64,000 nucleotides of DNA from Holothuria scabra. Taxonomy: Eukaryota > Echinodermata > Holothuroidea > Aspidochirotida > Holothuriidae. The notes beneath the pieces are model-generated. The model was given only the letters and a program-made list of their open reading frames with translations, was not told where the DNA came from and searched no databases. The position numbers were made by a program, and so were the translations under genes. Below, piece by piece: positions 48,601-56,449 of this stretch. The stretch lies in contig CM074193.1 in NCBI GenBank assembly GCA_037179385.1, positions 38,410,846 through 38,474,845 on the forward strand, read 5' to 3'. Position 1 is the first letter of the stretch, and each line of letters begins with the position of its first letter.

Positions 48601-50827
48601 GGCTTTAGGAAAATGCTTAAAGGGAAATATTGCGTTTGTTTTACAAGGGAATTTCATCCTTTCAAAACCAATATTTATTGGCAATGAGTGATAAATACTT
48701 GAAATAAAGACAGTATGGTGGCTTCACTTCAAGAAATAAATTTCACCAGATAGAAATTCAGTTGTTTGTTGCTCAAGACAAATTTTTCTCCCATACTTTC
48801 AACATTTCAAAAGATGCAATTTTCATAAATCTTCTTGGGCATAATATTTTGAGGGGATGAAGCTACTGCTGAGGTTTATTGTTGAGACCGAATGTTTTGA
48901 TAATGACTCCAGCTTTTCATTTGTAATGCTGTGTTGGGGCATTTTAAACGCAATATTTTGATTTTTTTTACTAGAGGTATAATTTAAGAGGGAGATTAGG
49001 TTGAAAGTGCGAGCAGGAACGTGTTATTAGATAACACCTCCCAGGTACGAGGAACCCTCTTTTCCCGTGTGGATAGGGAAGTGCTATGTAATAACCCCGA
49101 CCAACCTAGCTACGATACGCATGTCTCAATGGTTACATTTGGTAAACGAGTATCTGGGCCAATGTTCATCATTCTGTGATTCAAAGTAAACGGTGAGAAT
49201 GACTTTTGTTTGTCACATGATCATTTATAACGAAAAATAGTCTTGTACGACAGTACACTTGTAAAAAGTTCTTCAGAAAACATTAATTAAACGTTTTACT
49301 TAACACTTCTCGAATCACTTTTTAAAACAAGTTTAGATGCTAAACACATGTCTCTAATTCCTAAGCATGTTTGACTACTAAACAGTCGTTTGGTATTTAA
49401 TTGCTAAACATGCTTAGAATTTAAACGAGGTTTCAAACTGGGGCTGGGCAAAATAAGTGTTTAATTGCTTAACGCGTTTTTAGAGTGTGCAGCTATTTTT
49501 ACATGAAACAAGCAGGTTCCATTTTCAAAATGAATTTGCTACCTCTATCTGGACAGCTTCTTTTGCATAACTTGTTGCCTTTTTTAACAAAATTATAGCT
49601 AATACGAGATGCCTTTACCCTACTACGTGGGGAAAACGGACCGACTTCTTGTCAAATGTGCAACAAGGAGTCAAAATTATTTTAAGAAATGATATTCTCT
49701 TAGACAAGGACTGACTCCTTGTCGCATTTGCGAGAACTAGTTAGGATGAATGGACTTACTACTCGTCGCACCTGTTACAAAAAGTCAATGGTTATTGCCA
49801 AAAGTGGCACTCTCCCCCCTTTCCCCTCCCCCTCTCTCTCTTCCTGAGTATTGTCGACATGAATCTCACAGAAACAGATACATTTGATAAAAATGGGGAG
49901 AAGACATTTTGAAAATTCATTTTGAAATTAGAACTTGTTTAATATCAGTTTTCATTTCTCTCAGAAATCAAGACCTATTAGTTACAACTATGGTGAAGCA
50001 TTGGCATCATCCGGCATATACGAGACCCGTTTTCCAAGCTTTGTCGAAAAAAGTCCAACTTCACCAACACCCTCAGAGGTAAATTTTATAAAATAATTTT
50101 GTAAGTCAAGTGATACTGAGAATGACGTAACATTAGTTTTGAAGTGCATGAGGTGCGAATGATAGGGAAAATCGGAGTATCCTATCTGTACCCCACAATT
50201 CCATGCGGCAACGAATTACTGAACAATCCGCTTATTATGCCCACAGAATTCTTTATGTCTGCAATTTCATGATTATATTATCTACTTTAATTGACACCAT
50301 TATGACATCTAAAAATACCTAATATACAATCACTGACGTTCTCTTATCTTCATAGACTCTAAAAACCATATTGATTTTAGTGACTCTTTAATAAAGTGAA
50401 CGCTGTGAATTCTCTTCATTAAAGTGTTATTTTGCTCCAAAGATAGGGAAAGTCACTCCAAAGAGTGTGAAATTCACTCCAAGAAGAGTGAAAAATCCTT
50501 CTTTCATGAGTGTATGCAGGGATCACTCTTTTCAAGCGTGTTGCCTGTACGCACTCCATCACGAGTAAAATTTCACTTCACTCTTTTGGATTGAATTTTA
50601 CTCTTCTTTGAGTGATTTTTCGCTCTTTCGGAGTAAAATATGAGTGAAATTACTTTTATTTTTAGAGTGTGCAGGAAATTGATTTTTTTTTTTAAAAATC
50701 TCATTACTTGATTATTTTCATATTACAGCCTCGGCTTAGCCGGCAGTCATCTTCTGTGTTCCTTCCTTCATCACCAAGACACAGCAGAAATATATCGAGT
50801 ACAAGCACTCTTTACTACAACAGATAG
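36563..50827 (+). CDS. EGF-SEA-EGF single-pass membrane protein (mucin-like, no mucin repeat), 10 exons, 479 aa
   Basis: Join 36563-36617, 37924-38031, 39218-39345, 41575-41776, 43412-43558, 44570-44907, 47378-47530, 48330-48425, 49965-50078, 50729-50827. Every junction is GT-AG, most donors are GTAAGT-like, and the 1440 nt stay in one frame. Seen: hydrophobic signal peptide (1-19); EGF-like domain with Cys 21, 24, 31, 40, 42, 53; SEA-like domain (about 57-164); EGF-like domain with the calcium-type opening DANEC and Cys 169, 176, 183, 193, 195, 211; membrane span about 219-241; cytoplasmic tail 242-479 rich in Ser, Pro and Tyr. Known: EGF-SEA-EGF-TM is the membrane-proximal layout of MUC3/12/17-type mucins. 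Here the whole ectodomain is only ~200 residues and there is no Pro/Thr/Ser repeat. The usual SEA cleavage motif (G-S-V/I-V-V) reads G126-A127-I-V-L, so self-cleavage is unlikely. The tail holds YxN (Y367-Q-N) and several other Tyr motifs, so a cell-surface receptor or adhesion role is inferred. Alternatives: another SEA/EGF receptor, or a fragment of a longer isoform with an unseen exon in intron 1. Confidence 0.88.
37924..38031 (+). CDS. EGF-SEA gene exon 2: first EGF-like domain
   Basis: Acceptor TTTCCAG, donor GTGAGT, phase 1 at both ends, as is usual for shuffled EGF exons. It encodes residues 19-54 with six cysteines spaced C-x2-C-x6-C-x8-C-x-C-x10-C, one complete EGF-like module. Confidence 0.87.
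39218..39345 (+). CDS. EGF-SEA gene exon 3: first part of the SEA domain
   Basis: Acceptor GTCCTTAG, donor GTAAGT; enters in phase 1 and leaves in phase 0. It encodes residues 55-97, including the W75..L79 segment expected early in SEA domains, an N-glycosylation sequon N89-L-S, and Cys95, which could pair with Cys115 of exon 4. Confidence 0.82.
39488..39830. mobile_element. Palindromic GAGTGAA MITE P1 (intron 3)
   Basis: CACTTTAAAATCAAAAGAGTG at the left mirrored by GTTCACTC..TTTTAGAGCG at the right. The interior is a series of short units alternating AGAGTGAATTCACTCC in both strands. Confidence 0.65.
39890..40121. mobile_element. Palindromic GAGTGAA MITE P2 (intron 3, shorter)
   Basis: CACTATGAATAAAAATAGAG..ATTTTAGAGTG, followed by TA. 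Same internal GATAGAGTGAAAAG, CAAGAAG and GTGATCACTCTT words as P1. Confidence 0.55.
40758..40968 (+). pseudogene. LINE reverse-transcriptase C-terminal fragment (intron 3)
   Basis: An open frame reads LVRPHLEYAAPVWSPHY, DALENVQRRATRLV and YAERLKKLQLPSLKHRR, the hallmark C-terminal region of non-LTR retrotransposon ORF2 (CR1/Jockey-like: RPxLEYaxxVWsP, LExVQRRatr, YexRLkxLxLpsLexRR). Only ~70 residues remain; there is no catalytic YxDD region, endonuclease or tail, so it is a 5'-truncated, dead copy. After ..KHRR the sequence changes abruptly into unrelated DNA with TGTGAAAGCTC repeats, a later insertion or break. It lies in sense orientation in intron 3 of the EGF-SEA gene. Confidence 0.85.
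40969..41170. repeat. GATC-rich sequence interrupting the LINE
   Basis: Repeated GGATCAGATC words and three TGTGAAAGCTC/GTGCTTTCACAC copies in both orientations suggest a small inverted-repeat element. Exact ends are not resolved. Confidence 0.45.
41575..41776 (+). CDS. EGF-SEA gene exon 4: second part of the SEA domain with altered cleavage motif
   Basis: Acceptor TCCTCCCAG, donor GTACGT; phase 0 in, phase 1 out. It encodes residues 98-164. The strand that normally carries the self-cleavage motif reads NVGAIVLSFYKEV (124-136), with Ala127 where cleaving SEA domains have Ser. The final helix and strand follow before the second EGF. Confidence 0.85.
41834..42420. mobile_element. TIR element F2, copy 2 (intact, intron 4)
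   Basis: TTAAAGGTGGTGTGACATG at the left and GACATGTCAAACTACCTTTAA at the right are inverted. 587 bp, non-coding. It serves as the uninterrupted reference for the 21061-22094 copy. Confidence 0.7.
43105..43352. mobile_element. TIR element F2, copy 3 (right half only, intron 4)
   Basis: From GCATAGGCAACAAGTTTTTG to CACACTTACCTTTAA it follows the right half of 41834-42420 (GATACCTCGAGAACC, AACGGATTT, GTCAAGTAAAGTC). The left half is missing. Confidence 0.55.
43412..43558 (+). CDS. EGF-SEA gene exon 5: calcium-type EGF domain
   Basis: Phase 1-1 exon of 147 nt. The acceptor AACAG, rather than a later AG, was chosen because it yields DANEC, the classic calcium-binding EGF opening. Asp185 and Tyr191 sit at the other ligand and consensus positions. 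Six cysteines are present. The polypyrimidine tract before the acceptor is weak, but the reading frame and domain fit decide it. Confidence 0.85.
44116..44426. mobile_element. Palindromic GAGTGAA MITE P3 (intron 5)
   Basis: CACTCTAAAATCAAAAGAG..CTCTTTTGATATATGAGTG, flanked by TA on both sides (44114-44115, 44427-44428). It is the best-defined member and fixes the TA target. Confidence 0.72.
44570..44907 (+). CDS. EGF-SEA gene exon 6: transmembrane segment and start of the tail
   Basis: Acceptor TCCACAG, donor GTAAGT; 338 nt, residues 214-326. A single strongly hydrophobic span (219-241, core SVGVFLLLLFITLC) follows the EGF. After it comes an acidic/Ser-rich stretch (DAEKQKSEDPSSEKDK and on), consistent with a cytosolic tail. 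A GTAATT nine bases upstream of the chosen donor is a possible alternative donor in the same frame. Confidence 0.85.
44955..45262. mobile_element. Palindromic GAGTGAA MITE P4 (intron 6, left end eroded)
   Basis: Starts within ~50 bp of the exon 6 donor with TTCACTTCAAAAGAGTGG words and ends near ATTCACTCTTTCC. Internal AAGAAGAGTGAC and CACTTTTTTTGG words match P1 and P3. Confidence 0.5.
45380..45680. repeat. Inverted ACCGTT/AACGGTG repeats (intron 6)
   Basis: Contains AACGGTGAACCACCGTTTG, TTCACCGTTGAATTAAACGG and TGAACCACCGTT in close succession, preceded by CACTAGCACG..ACCGGG words. It may be one end of a short TIR element with unresolved borders. Confidence 0.4.
45812..46658. mobile_element. 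Foldback element with ~260-bp inverted arms (intron 6)
   Basis: Arm 45812-46070 is the inverse of arm 46385-46658: CACCGATTGCCTCTGAGG, GGTCATGGAAG, GGTGCGGTGAGCAATAGTTT-like and CATGCAAGAGATGTTAGGGG blocks occur in mirrored order around a ~310-bp spacer. No coding content. Confidence 0.75.
47378..47530 (+). CDS. EGF-SEA gene exon 7: tyrosine-rich tail segment
   Basis: Phase 0-0 exon of exactly 51 codons (residues 327-377), preceded by a long T/C tract and CCAACCAG and followed by GTAAGT. Tyrosines at 356, 360, 367, 374 and 376; Y367-Q-N matches the Grb2-SH2 type YxN pattern. Skipping it would keep the frame, so it could be a cassette exon. Confidence 0.83.
47789..47824. repeat. (AAAC)n microsatellite (intron 7)
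   Basis: A run of A followed by about seven AAAC units, then A-rich sequence; resembles the tail of a retroposed element. Confidence 0.85.
48060..48310. mobile_element. TIR MITE with AACCAGGA words (intron 7), abutting exon 8
   Basis: CACTCTAAAAACATTCCC..GATGTTTTAGAGTG, 251 bp. The interior repeats AACCAGGAATG/CCTGGTTAAAAGTG in both orientations. It ends 19 bp before exon 8 starts. Confidence 0.65.
48330..48425 (+). CDS. EGF-SEA gene exon 8: tail segment with GEYLEPM
   Basis: Phase 0-0 exon of 32 codons (residues 378-409), acceptor CTTCACAG, donor GTGAGT. It contains a single tyrosine (Y389) in GEYLEPM and a basic/Ser patch. A MITE ends only 19 bp upstream of the exon (see 48060-48310), leaving a short pyrimidine tract. 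Confidence 0.8.
48617..48958 (+). mobile_element. MITE family F1, copy 3 (intron 8 of the EGF-SEA gene)
   Basis: Starts TTAAAGGGAAATATTGCG and matches copy 1 block by block (ATTCAGTTGTTTGTTGCTCA, CTTTCAACATTTCAAA), ending near GCAATATTTTG. Confidence 0.6.
49256..49487. mobile_element. TIR MITE with TGCTAAACA words (intron 8)
   Basis: CACTTGTAAAAAG..GCGTTTTTAGAGTG, TA on the left and TG on the right. The interior repeats TGCTAAACA and CTAAGCATG words, related to the interior of 18654-18832. Confidence 0.6.
49965..50078 (+). CDS. EGF-SEA gene exon 9: tail segment with YNY motif
   Basis: Phase 0-0 exon of 38 codons (residues 410-447), acceptor TTTCTCTCAG, donor GTAAAT. Tyrosines at 416, 418 and 428. 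The segment ends in a Ser/Pro/Thr run (KSPTSPTPSE) that could be phosphorylated by proline-directed kinases. Confidence 0.82.
50355..50669. mobile_element. Palindromic GAGTGAA MITE P5 (intron 9)
   Basis: GACTCTAAAAACCATATTG..TTTTATTTTTAGAGTG, with TA on the left and TG on the right. It ends 59 bp before the exon 10 acceptor junction. Confidence 0.62.
50729..50827 (+). CDS. EGF-SEA gene exon 10: C-terminal segment and stop codon
   Basis: Acceptor ATATTACAG; 32 codons plus TAG. It encodes residues 448-479, Ser/Arg-rich and ending STLYYNR. The stop is followed by a short 3' UTR and a canonical poly(A) signal about 400 bp downstream, which supports it as the last exon. Confidence 0.85.
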   Translation, partial: PRLSRQSSSVFLPSSPRHSRNISSTSTLYYNR

Positions 50828-51250
50828 ACCGCTACCAAGTTTTTGTCTCGTGCGGGAATATGACTGGAGTTCTTCCTTGACGAAGCCGCACTGAAGAACA
50901 AACCCAAAATGTGCACGGCTGATTGTTCTTAACCGTTAGGCTCCGATGAAACGAATTCCCAACATATTCAAAATCACTGTCCGTAGCCAGTGCTCATGGG
51001 TAGCATCGACAAACCTCTTACCCCAGAAAGTGGAAAAAGGTATACTTGAGACGAATCCGGACAGCGAGAGATAGTCTGATTTAAGTCGGCCGTCTGGTCT
51101 CCATCACCTTTTAATCTTTCATATTCCTTGCTTGCCTGCAACATGGATGGTTGTACACTGAAATGCCTCTTGATACCCTCCATTTCACTGTATGTGATTG
51201 TTTGCAATTACATTTAGACAATAAATGAAGACAATTTGGGGCTAATAGAC
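50828..51250 (+). other. 3' UTR of the EGF-SEA gene (approximate end)
   Basis: Non-coding stretch from the TAG to just beyond AATAAA at 51220-51225. Its distal ~200 bp (from 51050) is a copy of a sequence also found at 12864-13070, so the poly(A) region may derive from a dispersed repeat. A poly-G run starts at 51280, just downstream. Confidence 0.6.
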
Positions 51251-51256
51251 CCCACT
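51050..51256 (+). repeat. Copy B of the AATAAA-bearing repeat, in the EGF-SEA 3' UTR
   Basis: Same block order as 12864-13070: GACGAATCCGGACAG, CCATCACCTTTTAATCTTT, CACTGAAATGCCTCTTGATA, ACAATAAATGAAGAC. It supplies the gene's poly(A) signal. Confidence 0.55.
51220..51225 (+). terminator. Poly(A) signal AATAAA
   Basis: Canonical AATAAA ~390 bp after the stop codon of the EGF-SEA gene, with a GT-rich stretch (GTTTGTGTGTGTGTG) about 40 bp downstream, as expected for the cleavage-factor binding region. Confidence 0.65.
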
Positions 51257-51839
51257 AACAGAGTTTGTGTGTGTGTGTGGGGGGGGGGGGGAGAGGGGGG
51301 TACAGTCACTATGCACTAGAGCTGCTCGGATTTGCATGTTGTAGCCTATTCAATGGGTTGATTGGAACGAGGACTTCGAGTTACATAACGGAGGGAGATA
51401 CAAGTTTAACAGAGATGACTTTGTCAACAAGGAGTGAAAAAATGATTTTTCAAAAGGAAGCTACTTAGTAATTAAAGCCCACCCTATCCCACTGTTTGAC
51501 CTGTACTCTCATGGACCTGTGATGCATTACAATGCATTAAATTGAGATCCACTACTCGTCTGTTGTAGCTGCTTGGTAATGATGTACATCACAAGATGTC
51601 GTTGAACTAAGTAAGCTTATATTTAGGTGACTGACAGGGTGGGGAAGGGGAAAACATTCTATGAACAGAATTTGGACTTTCTCTACGAGAGTAGTGTAAA
51701 ATTTCAGCAAAAATCTCCGCCTTTATTGATATTTTAGGACTGAGCAATTCCTGAGAAAAAAATCGCTTGAATTACGTATCGTATCTTTTATGGTTTTCAA
51801 AAATAAGTTTGAATGTTTCTAGTACAACTTGTTGCATAT

Positions 51840-52080
51840 GCAAAAATAATGATGTGGAGTGCTGCACAGCGTTGATATTCCTTTTGTCATAGCCCAATAT
51901 CAATTATCTCTCAATTACTCATCCGATACTTTAAGGTTTGATAATTGATACTGAAGATTTCCAAGGGCCCATCTCACACCTTTAAAATACCCTCGGACAC
52001 ACTACTGTAACGACTCCTTGAAATGGAGATTGCAAAAACAAAGGATGATATTAGCCACATGTGGCATGCCCCTCTGTCTA
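51840..52080 (-). mobile_element. TIR element F2, copy 4 (partial, inverted)
   Basis: In reverse orientation it carries TTGTTGCATATGCAAAAATAA, ATACTTTAAGGTTTGATAATTG and AACAAAGGATGATATTAGCC, matching the F2 core. The outer ends are eroded. Confidence 0.5.
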
Positions 52081-53063
52081 CAACACAAGATTTGTTATGA
52101 ATTTTGATCGGAATTTTGGCTATTTTCTTGAGTTTTAACAGTTTCAAAACCGCAATATTACGTTTGCCAAAGAATTTGCAAATTTACTGCTCAGTATTAG
52201 AATCGTAGTGCTAGCCACGTAGCTTATGTCAGTCTAGACCATGCATTTTTTTTTTAGGTTTAGTGTTTTGTAATTATGAGATGAAACTGAGAGAAAGTTC
52301 AGCCAATAGTAAATACTTATTTCATTTTATTTTGGTTAGCTAAATCACAACATTTGGATTGTACAGTGGTCGATTTTGCAAGAGAGCAGCGCTAAATATG
52401 CGATTGGCTGTACTGATTCGATATGTGTCAGTATAATAAATGTATTGTCACGTGATGGATACAATAAGTTTAGAATCAAGATTTTTTTTAAATTTTTAAC
52501 TCAGAAAACGTATCATCTTTTTTCCTGTATAATATTGAAAGATATGAAATTAAACCCACCTTTGTTTTGAATATTGGAACTGATTAATAGGCAAAAATGC
52601 TTTTCAGCTACACTCCAGACAACTTCATTACGGCTTGGTTATGGATTTCCTAAAGAAAATGTTTCGAAAGATTTTCTGAAAATTCTTTACAATAAGTAAA
52701 ATTCGATTTCATTTTTTAACCATATTCCCGTATCGACAGACTAGATGCCGCTAGAATTCAATAGAAGATTTAGCCAAGTTTACCGGCCAAGAAGTTCTTT
52801 TCACGTGATTAAAGCAATGTTAAGTATAAGAGCTGTTATTTAGTGAAAGAAGATTACCACATGATTTATGTCTCACTGTAAGACAATAGCAACACCTTTT
52901 TACTTAAACTGTTAAAAGGCCTCAGGCGTCCCCCAAATGTGTAAAACTTATGTTTGAGCGCCCCCCTGATTTTCAAAAATTTTAGCCGCTCCCACTCACT
53001 CATATCTCAAGAAACATGAACAGGAAGCTTATTGATAGATTCTGTACTTACGGTGGTCAGCTA

Positions 53064-53287
53064 CACTCTTAAACAATCGGGGTTGAATTAAAGCAGAATT
53101 AGTGTTTTATTTACTGCAATAGAATCGTGGCTGAATTAAAATGCAGATCCTGGTTAAACTAGCACAAAGTCTGGTTAAAGTAAATAAGATCTGAGTTAGT
53201 TAACTAGGAAACTTAACCAGGATTGTGTTGGATTATAGAAATAGAACACGGACTGGTTAAATTTAACCATGGTACTGTTTTAGAGTC
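53064..53287. mobile_element. TIR MITE of the CACTCTTAAAA group (downstream of the gene)
   Basis: CACTCTTAAACAATCGG..TGTTTTAGAGTC, flanked by TA at 53062-53063 and 53288-53289. Internal TTAACCAGGATTG and CTGGTTAAA words match 19568-19776. Confidence 0.68.
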
Positions 53288-53954
53288 TATCAGTGTCTAA
53301 AACTTGATTTACTTTTCTAGCGTCATGTATAGACCCGGTCTTTCCCACTGAGATGGTATAGTTCATTGCCAAGCACACGCTTCGCCATGGACGCCACTAA
53401 ATCAAACGAAAACGCTCGAGATTGCCAACTCCAACCAGGGAAGTGTTATTAACATCTCCCTGCTGAAACAACCGACCAGCCCAAATTTAAGGAAGGATTC
53501 TAATGATGGCTCGTATAAGCTCCTGTTAAATTTCCTTCCGGCTTTCGTAAAAAGAACTTTCACCTTTTAAATAAGGAAACGAATTGAAAAGTCTTCCGGT
53601 TCTTCAAGTTGTTCTGACCATTTCAAACTTGTATAATTCTTGTCTATACTAAAACATTCTTAAAAAACCTTTCAACACCACCTTCGAGTTTACTTTAGAT
53701 CTTCCAATCGTAGTGTTTGTTTTCATTGCTTGTTTATTTTTCAAGCTAACGTCGCGCATCATACACATGTGAAAAACATATTAACCTCAAAATAGGTTTT
53801 CCAAATCGGCATTGATTTCAATAAAAATTCCATTTTATAACAATATGACTGCTTTGTTGTCTTTGGGTGCTGAACATCTGTTCAGTGGATTTTTCCATGT
53901 TTGGATGTAACTTTGGTGTGTTTCATCATCACATAGAACGTACTAATCTGCAGT

Positions 53955-54130
53955 GCTGTAGTCGAGTCCGGAGAGTACAAGTCATGAGTCCGACAATTCT
54001 CAACTTTCAAGGACTTGAGCCCAGACTCGGACTGAACTCGAGTCCCTGTACTTTCTCAGTGGGGAAAATTCAACCTCTCGTAGGCCGAGTCTTTCAAATT
54101 CTGAAATCACGAGTCTGGACTCGAATACAA
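53955..54130. repeat. Degenerate GAGTC/GACTC repeat patch
   Basis: About a dozen GAGTC or GACTC pentamers (GTCGAGTCCGG, ACTCGGACTGAACTCGAGTC, CGAGTCTGGACTCGAA) in both orientations within 175 bp. Likely a decayed short-unit satellite or a MITE interior. Confidence 0.55.
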
Positions 54131-55562
54131 CTCTGCTTATCTGCTATTTGAACTTTGGTCAAAAAACTACACCATACAACAATTCATTTCGAAGGCTTCA
54201 AACGTTTGGTAAAAATTTATGAAAATCGACTTAGTTTATATACATCATCCTCATTGTGTGGGTCTTTGCTGGACACAGCCTAGACCATGGTAGTCGATAG
54301 ATGGAACAAAAAGGTTATAAGTGGGTGCAGGGATTTGCTTCCAACCTGCACTGTTTCAACAAACCAAACGAAATCAAAACCACGTCCGCGCGTGGGACCA
54401 CTCAACACGTATTGTGTTTACACGTAAGATTTCTGTTTGGAAGATCACTCATAGTTTTAAGAAAATTAAATTATTGATGTTATGAACTGGTCGTTGGGCT
54501 ACATCACTGGCAGCAAATAGAAGGGTCTGGAACGTGGTGGGCCGGGTTGGCCCAAAAATTATGTATTCTCATATCATTTGTTCCTGAATAACTTATTCAA
54601 AATTTGTAATACAATACAACATTCAAATAACTGAACTCTCTGAGCTACCCAACTGATTAGGATTCACATAAATTTAAAAATGAAAGTTCATTCTTTGAAA
54701 GGATGTGGACTCCTACCCCCCTCCTCCCGAATATTGTTCGTTTCCTAGAGTGTTTGAAGTTTGCCGTTGACTCAGTATTAATTTTACATATTTTCACACG
54801 TTTAAACACTTTCGGATCCAGTTTTAAACGAACCAAATTCCAATATAACTAAAGATTGAAGGTGAAAAGTCTCCCGGAATAAATTAAATTTTCAACAATG
54901 TTGAAAGGGGGTTCTCTCCTGTCAACGAAAAAACTGAGTGTTAAGGAGACAATACTAGAATAAATTGAAAAGAGAACTTACTACAATGGACGTGGACGGG
55001 AATTTTCAGACTTGACCAAGTCTCTGGTGAGTGTTCGGGGGGGGGGGGGGGACACTCACGAGACAACTACTTCTACAAAATCCCCTACTTCAACACAGTG
55101 CAACATACTGTATTTGCCATTTTTCAATACGCCCCCTATCATTTTATTAATTGTATCGAAAAAACGAAAAGATCAGGAGTGGATCTAGGATTTGATGTCC
55201 AGGTGAGGTGGGAGGAGTGATCCCGATGACCAAAATGTGGTTGAATATGGATTTTCCCATTGTTGAAAGGAGTCCGACGAAGGATGGATCCTTCCTCTGG
55301 TTCGATCATGTTTACAATTTGAATACTAGGGGCCACATTTTTGGCTGGGAGAGAAAATATTGTATACAATTGTATGTGGCGTGCATGCAGCGTTAATACA
55401 ATTTTGAATATCGGACGTAATAGCTTCTATGGAAAGCAGTTTCAAGTTTAGTTTCGCCGAACGGCCCTTCGTCGGAGAGTTGGGAGTAGTTTAGAAAAAC
55501 AATTTTGAAAATCGCTACCCTTCAGACAGCAGGAAATGCATTTCCAAGGCTTGTATGTTGTT

Positions 55563-55680
55563 AGCAAGTTAGTTAGATGGAGTGTTATACGGCCCAGTTG
55601 CAAATCTATCGGTTCAAGTCGAGCCGGTCACGGGCTTTTTCAGTTGTGGCTCACTGACTTGCTTTCCCTACTACATTACT
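55563..55680 (-). repeat. SINE-like fragment (family S)
   Basis: GTTAGTTAGATGGAGTGTTA, then CGGCCCAGTTGCAA and GGTTCAAGTCGAGCCGG, followed by TTGTGGCTCACTGACTTG. The last block recurs at ~63618 (TGTGGCTCACTTGACTTG), giving the family a longer shared unit. Confidence 0.5.
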
Positions 55681-56314
55681 GAGTCTGCCTGTATGTAGAA
55701 TCAAATCAATAGCTGGTTTGAGCTTTTGTTTGAACAAAAATCAATTCAACACAACATGAGTTAATTGCAAAATGATCAGAAAATGACAAGACGATGTGTC
55801 ATTGCAGTATTTCGCACAAATACGTTTGGCATTGTAATACCCCCTCCTCGGGGGACTTGTAGAATATGCACACAGTATTTCCCGCCAGTCGTGAGATACA
55901 AACGTAGGAAAGGAGGACTGGCATCGTACGAAACTGGGCTTGAATTTGAACCTTTTTTAATATGTTAGCTCTTTTAAGTTGACATTATATAACAAATTAG
56001 TGGCTGTTCGTGTGCCTTATCTGACTGAGACAATGTTAAACAAGGCTGTGCAGCAATGCTGTACCATACATAGCGCATAGAACAATACTAGTCTAACCGA
56101 AGCGTCATTATCAGTTGGCGCGGGCACAGTGGACTATATTTTCTGAAAAATACCTCCCAGATCACCGGAAATGACATTCCAAGGCCTTTCAACTTGATGA
56201 ATTGTTTCCATTTACAGCTCAGATCCCCCTGCAAATGTCGCTTAAATGTTGAAGTAAACTAGAAAAGTATATCTTGCTGTAGGAACTATATACATTCGAG
56301 TGTGTTACTTTTTT

Positions 56315-56435
56315 CGAGTTTCAGGTTATTTTTTCAAGTTTTCTGTTAAAATTTTCGAGTTTCCTGTTATAATTTCCGAAAACTCGAAAATTATAACAGA
56401 AAACTCGAAAATTGTTACTCGAAACTCGCATAACA
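56315..56435. repeat. Hairpin of inverted CGAGTTTTCTGTTATAA units
   Basis: Units ~20-21 bp long (TTTTCGAGTTTCCTGTTATAA) run in one orientation and then, after CCGAAAACTCG, the inverse (AATTATAACAGAAAACTCG). The arms are near-perfect over 50+ bp and would form a strong stem. Confidence 0.8.
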
Positions 56436-56449
56436 CACATAATTCGAGC

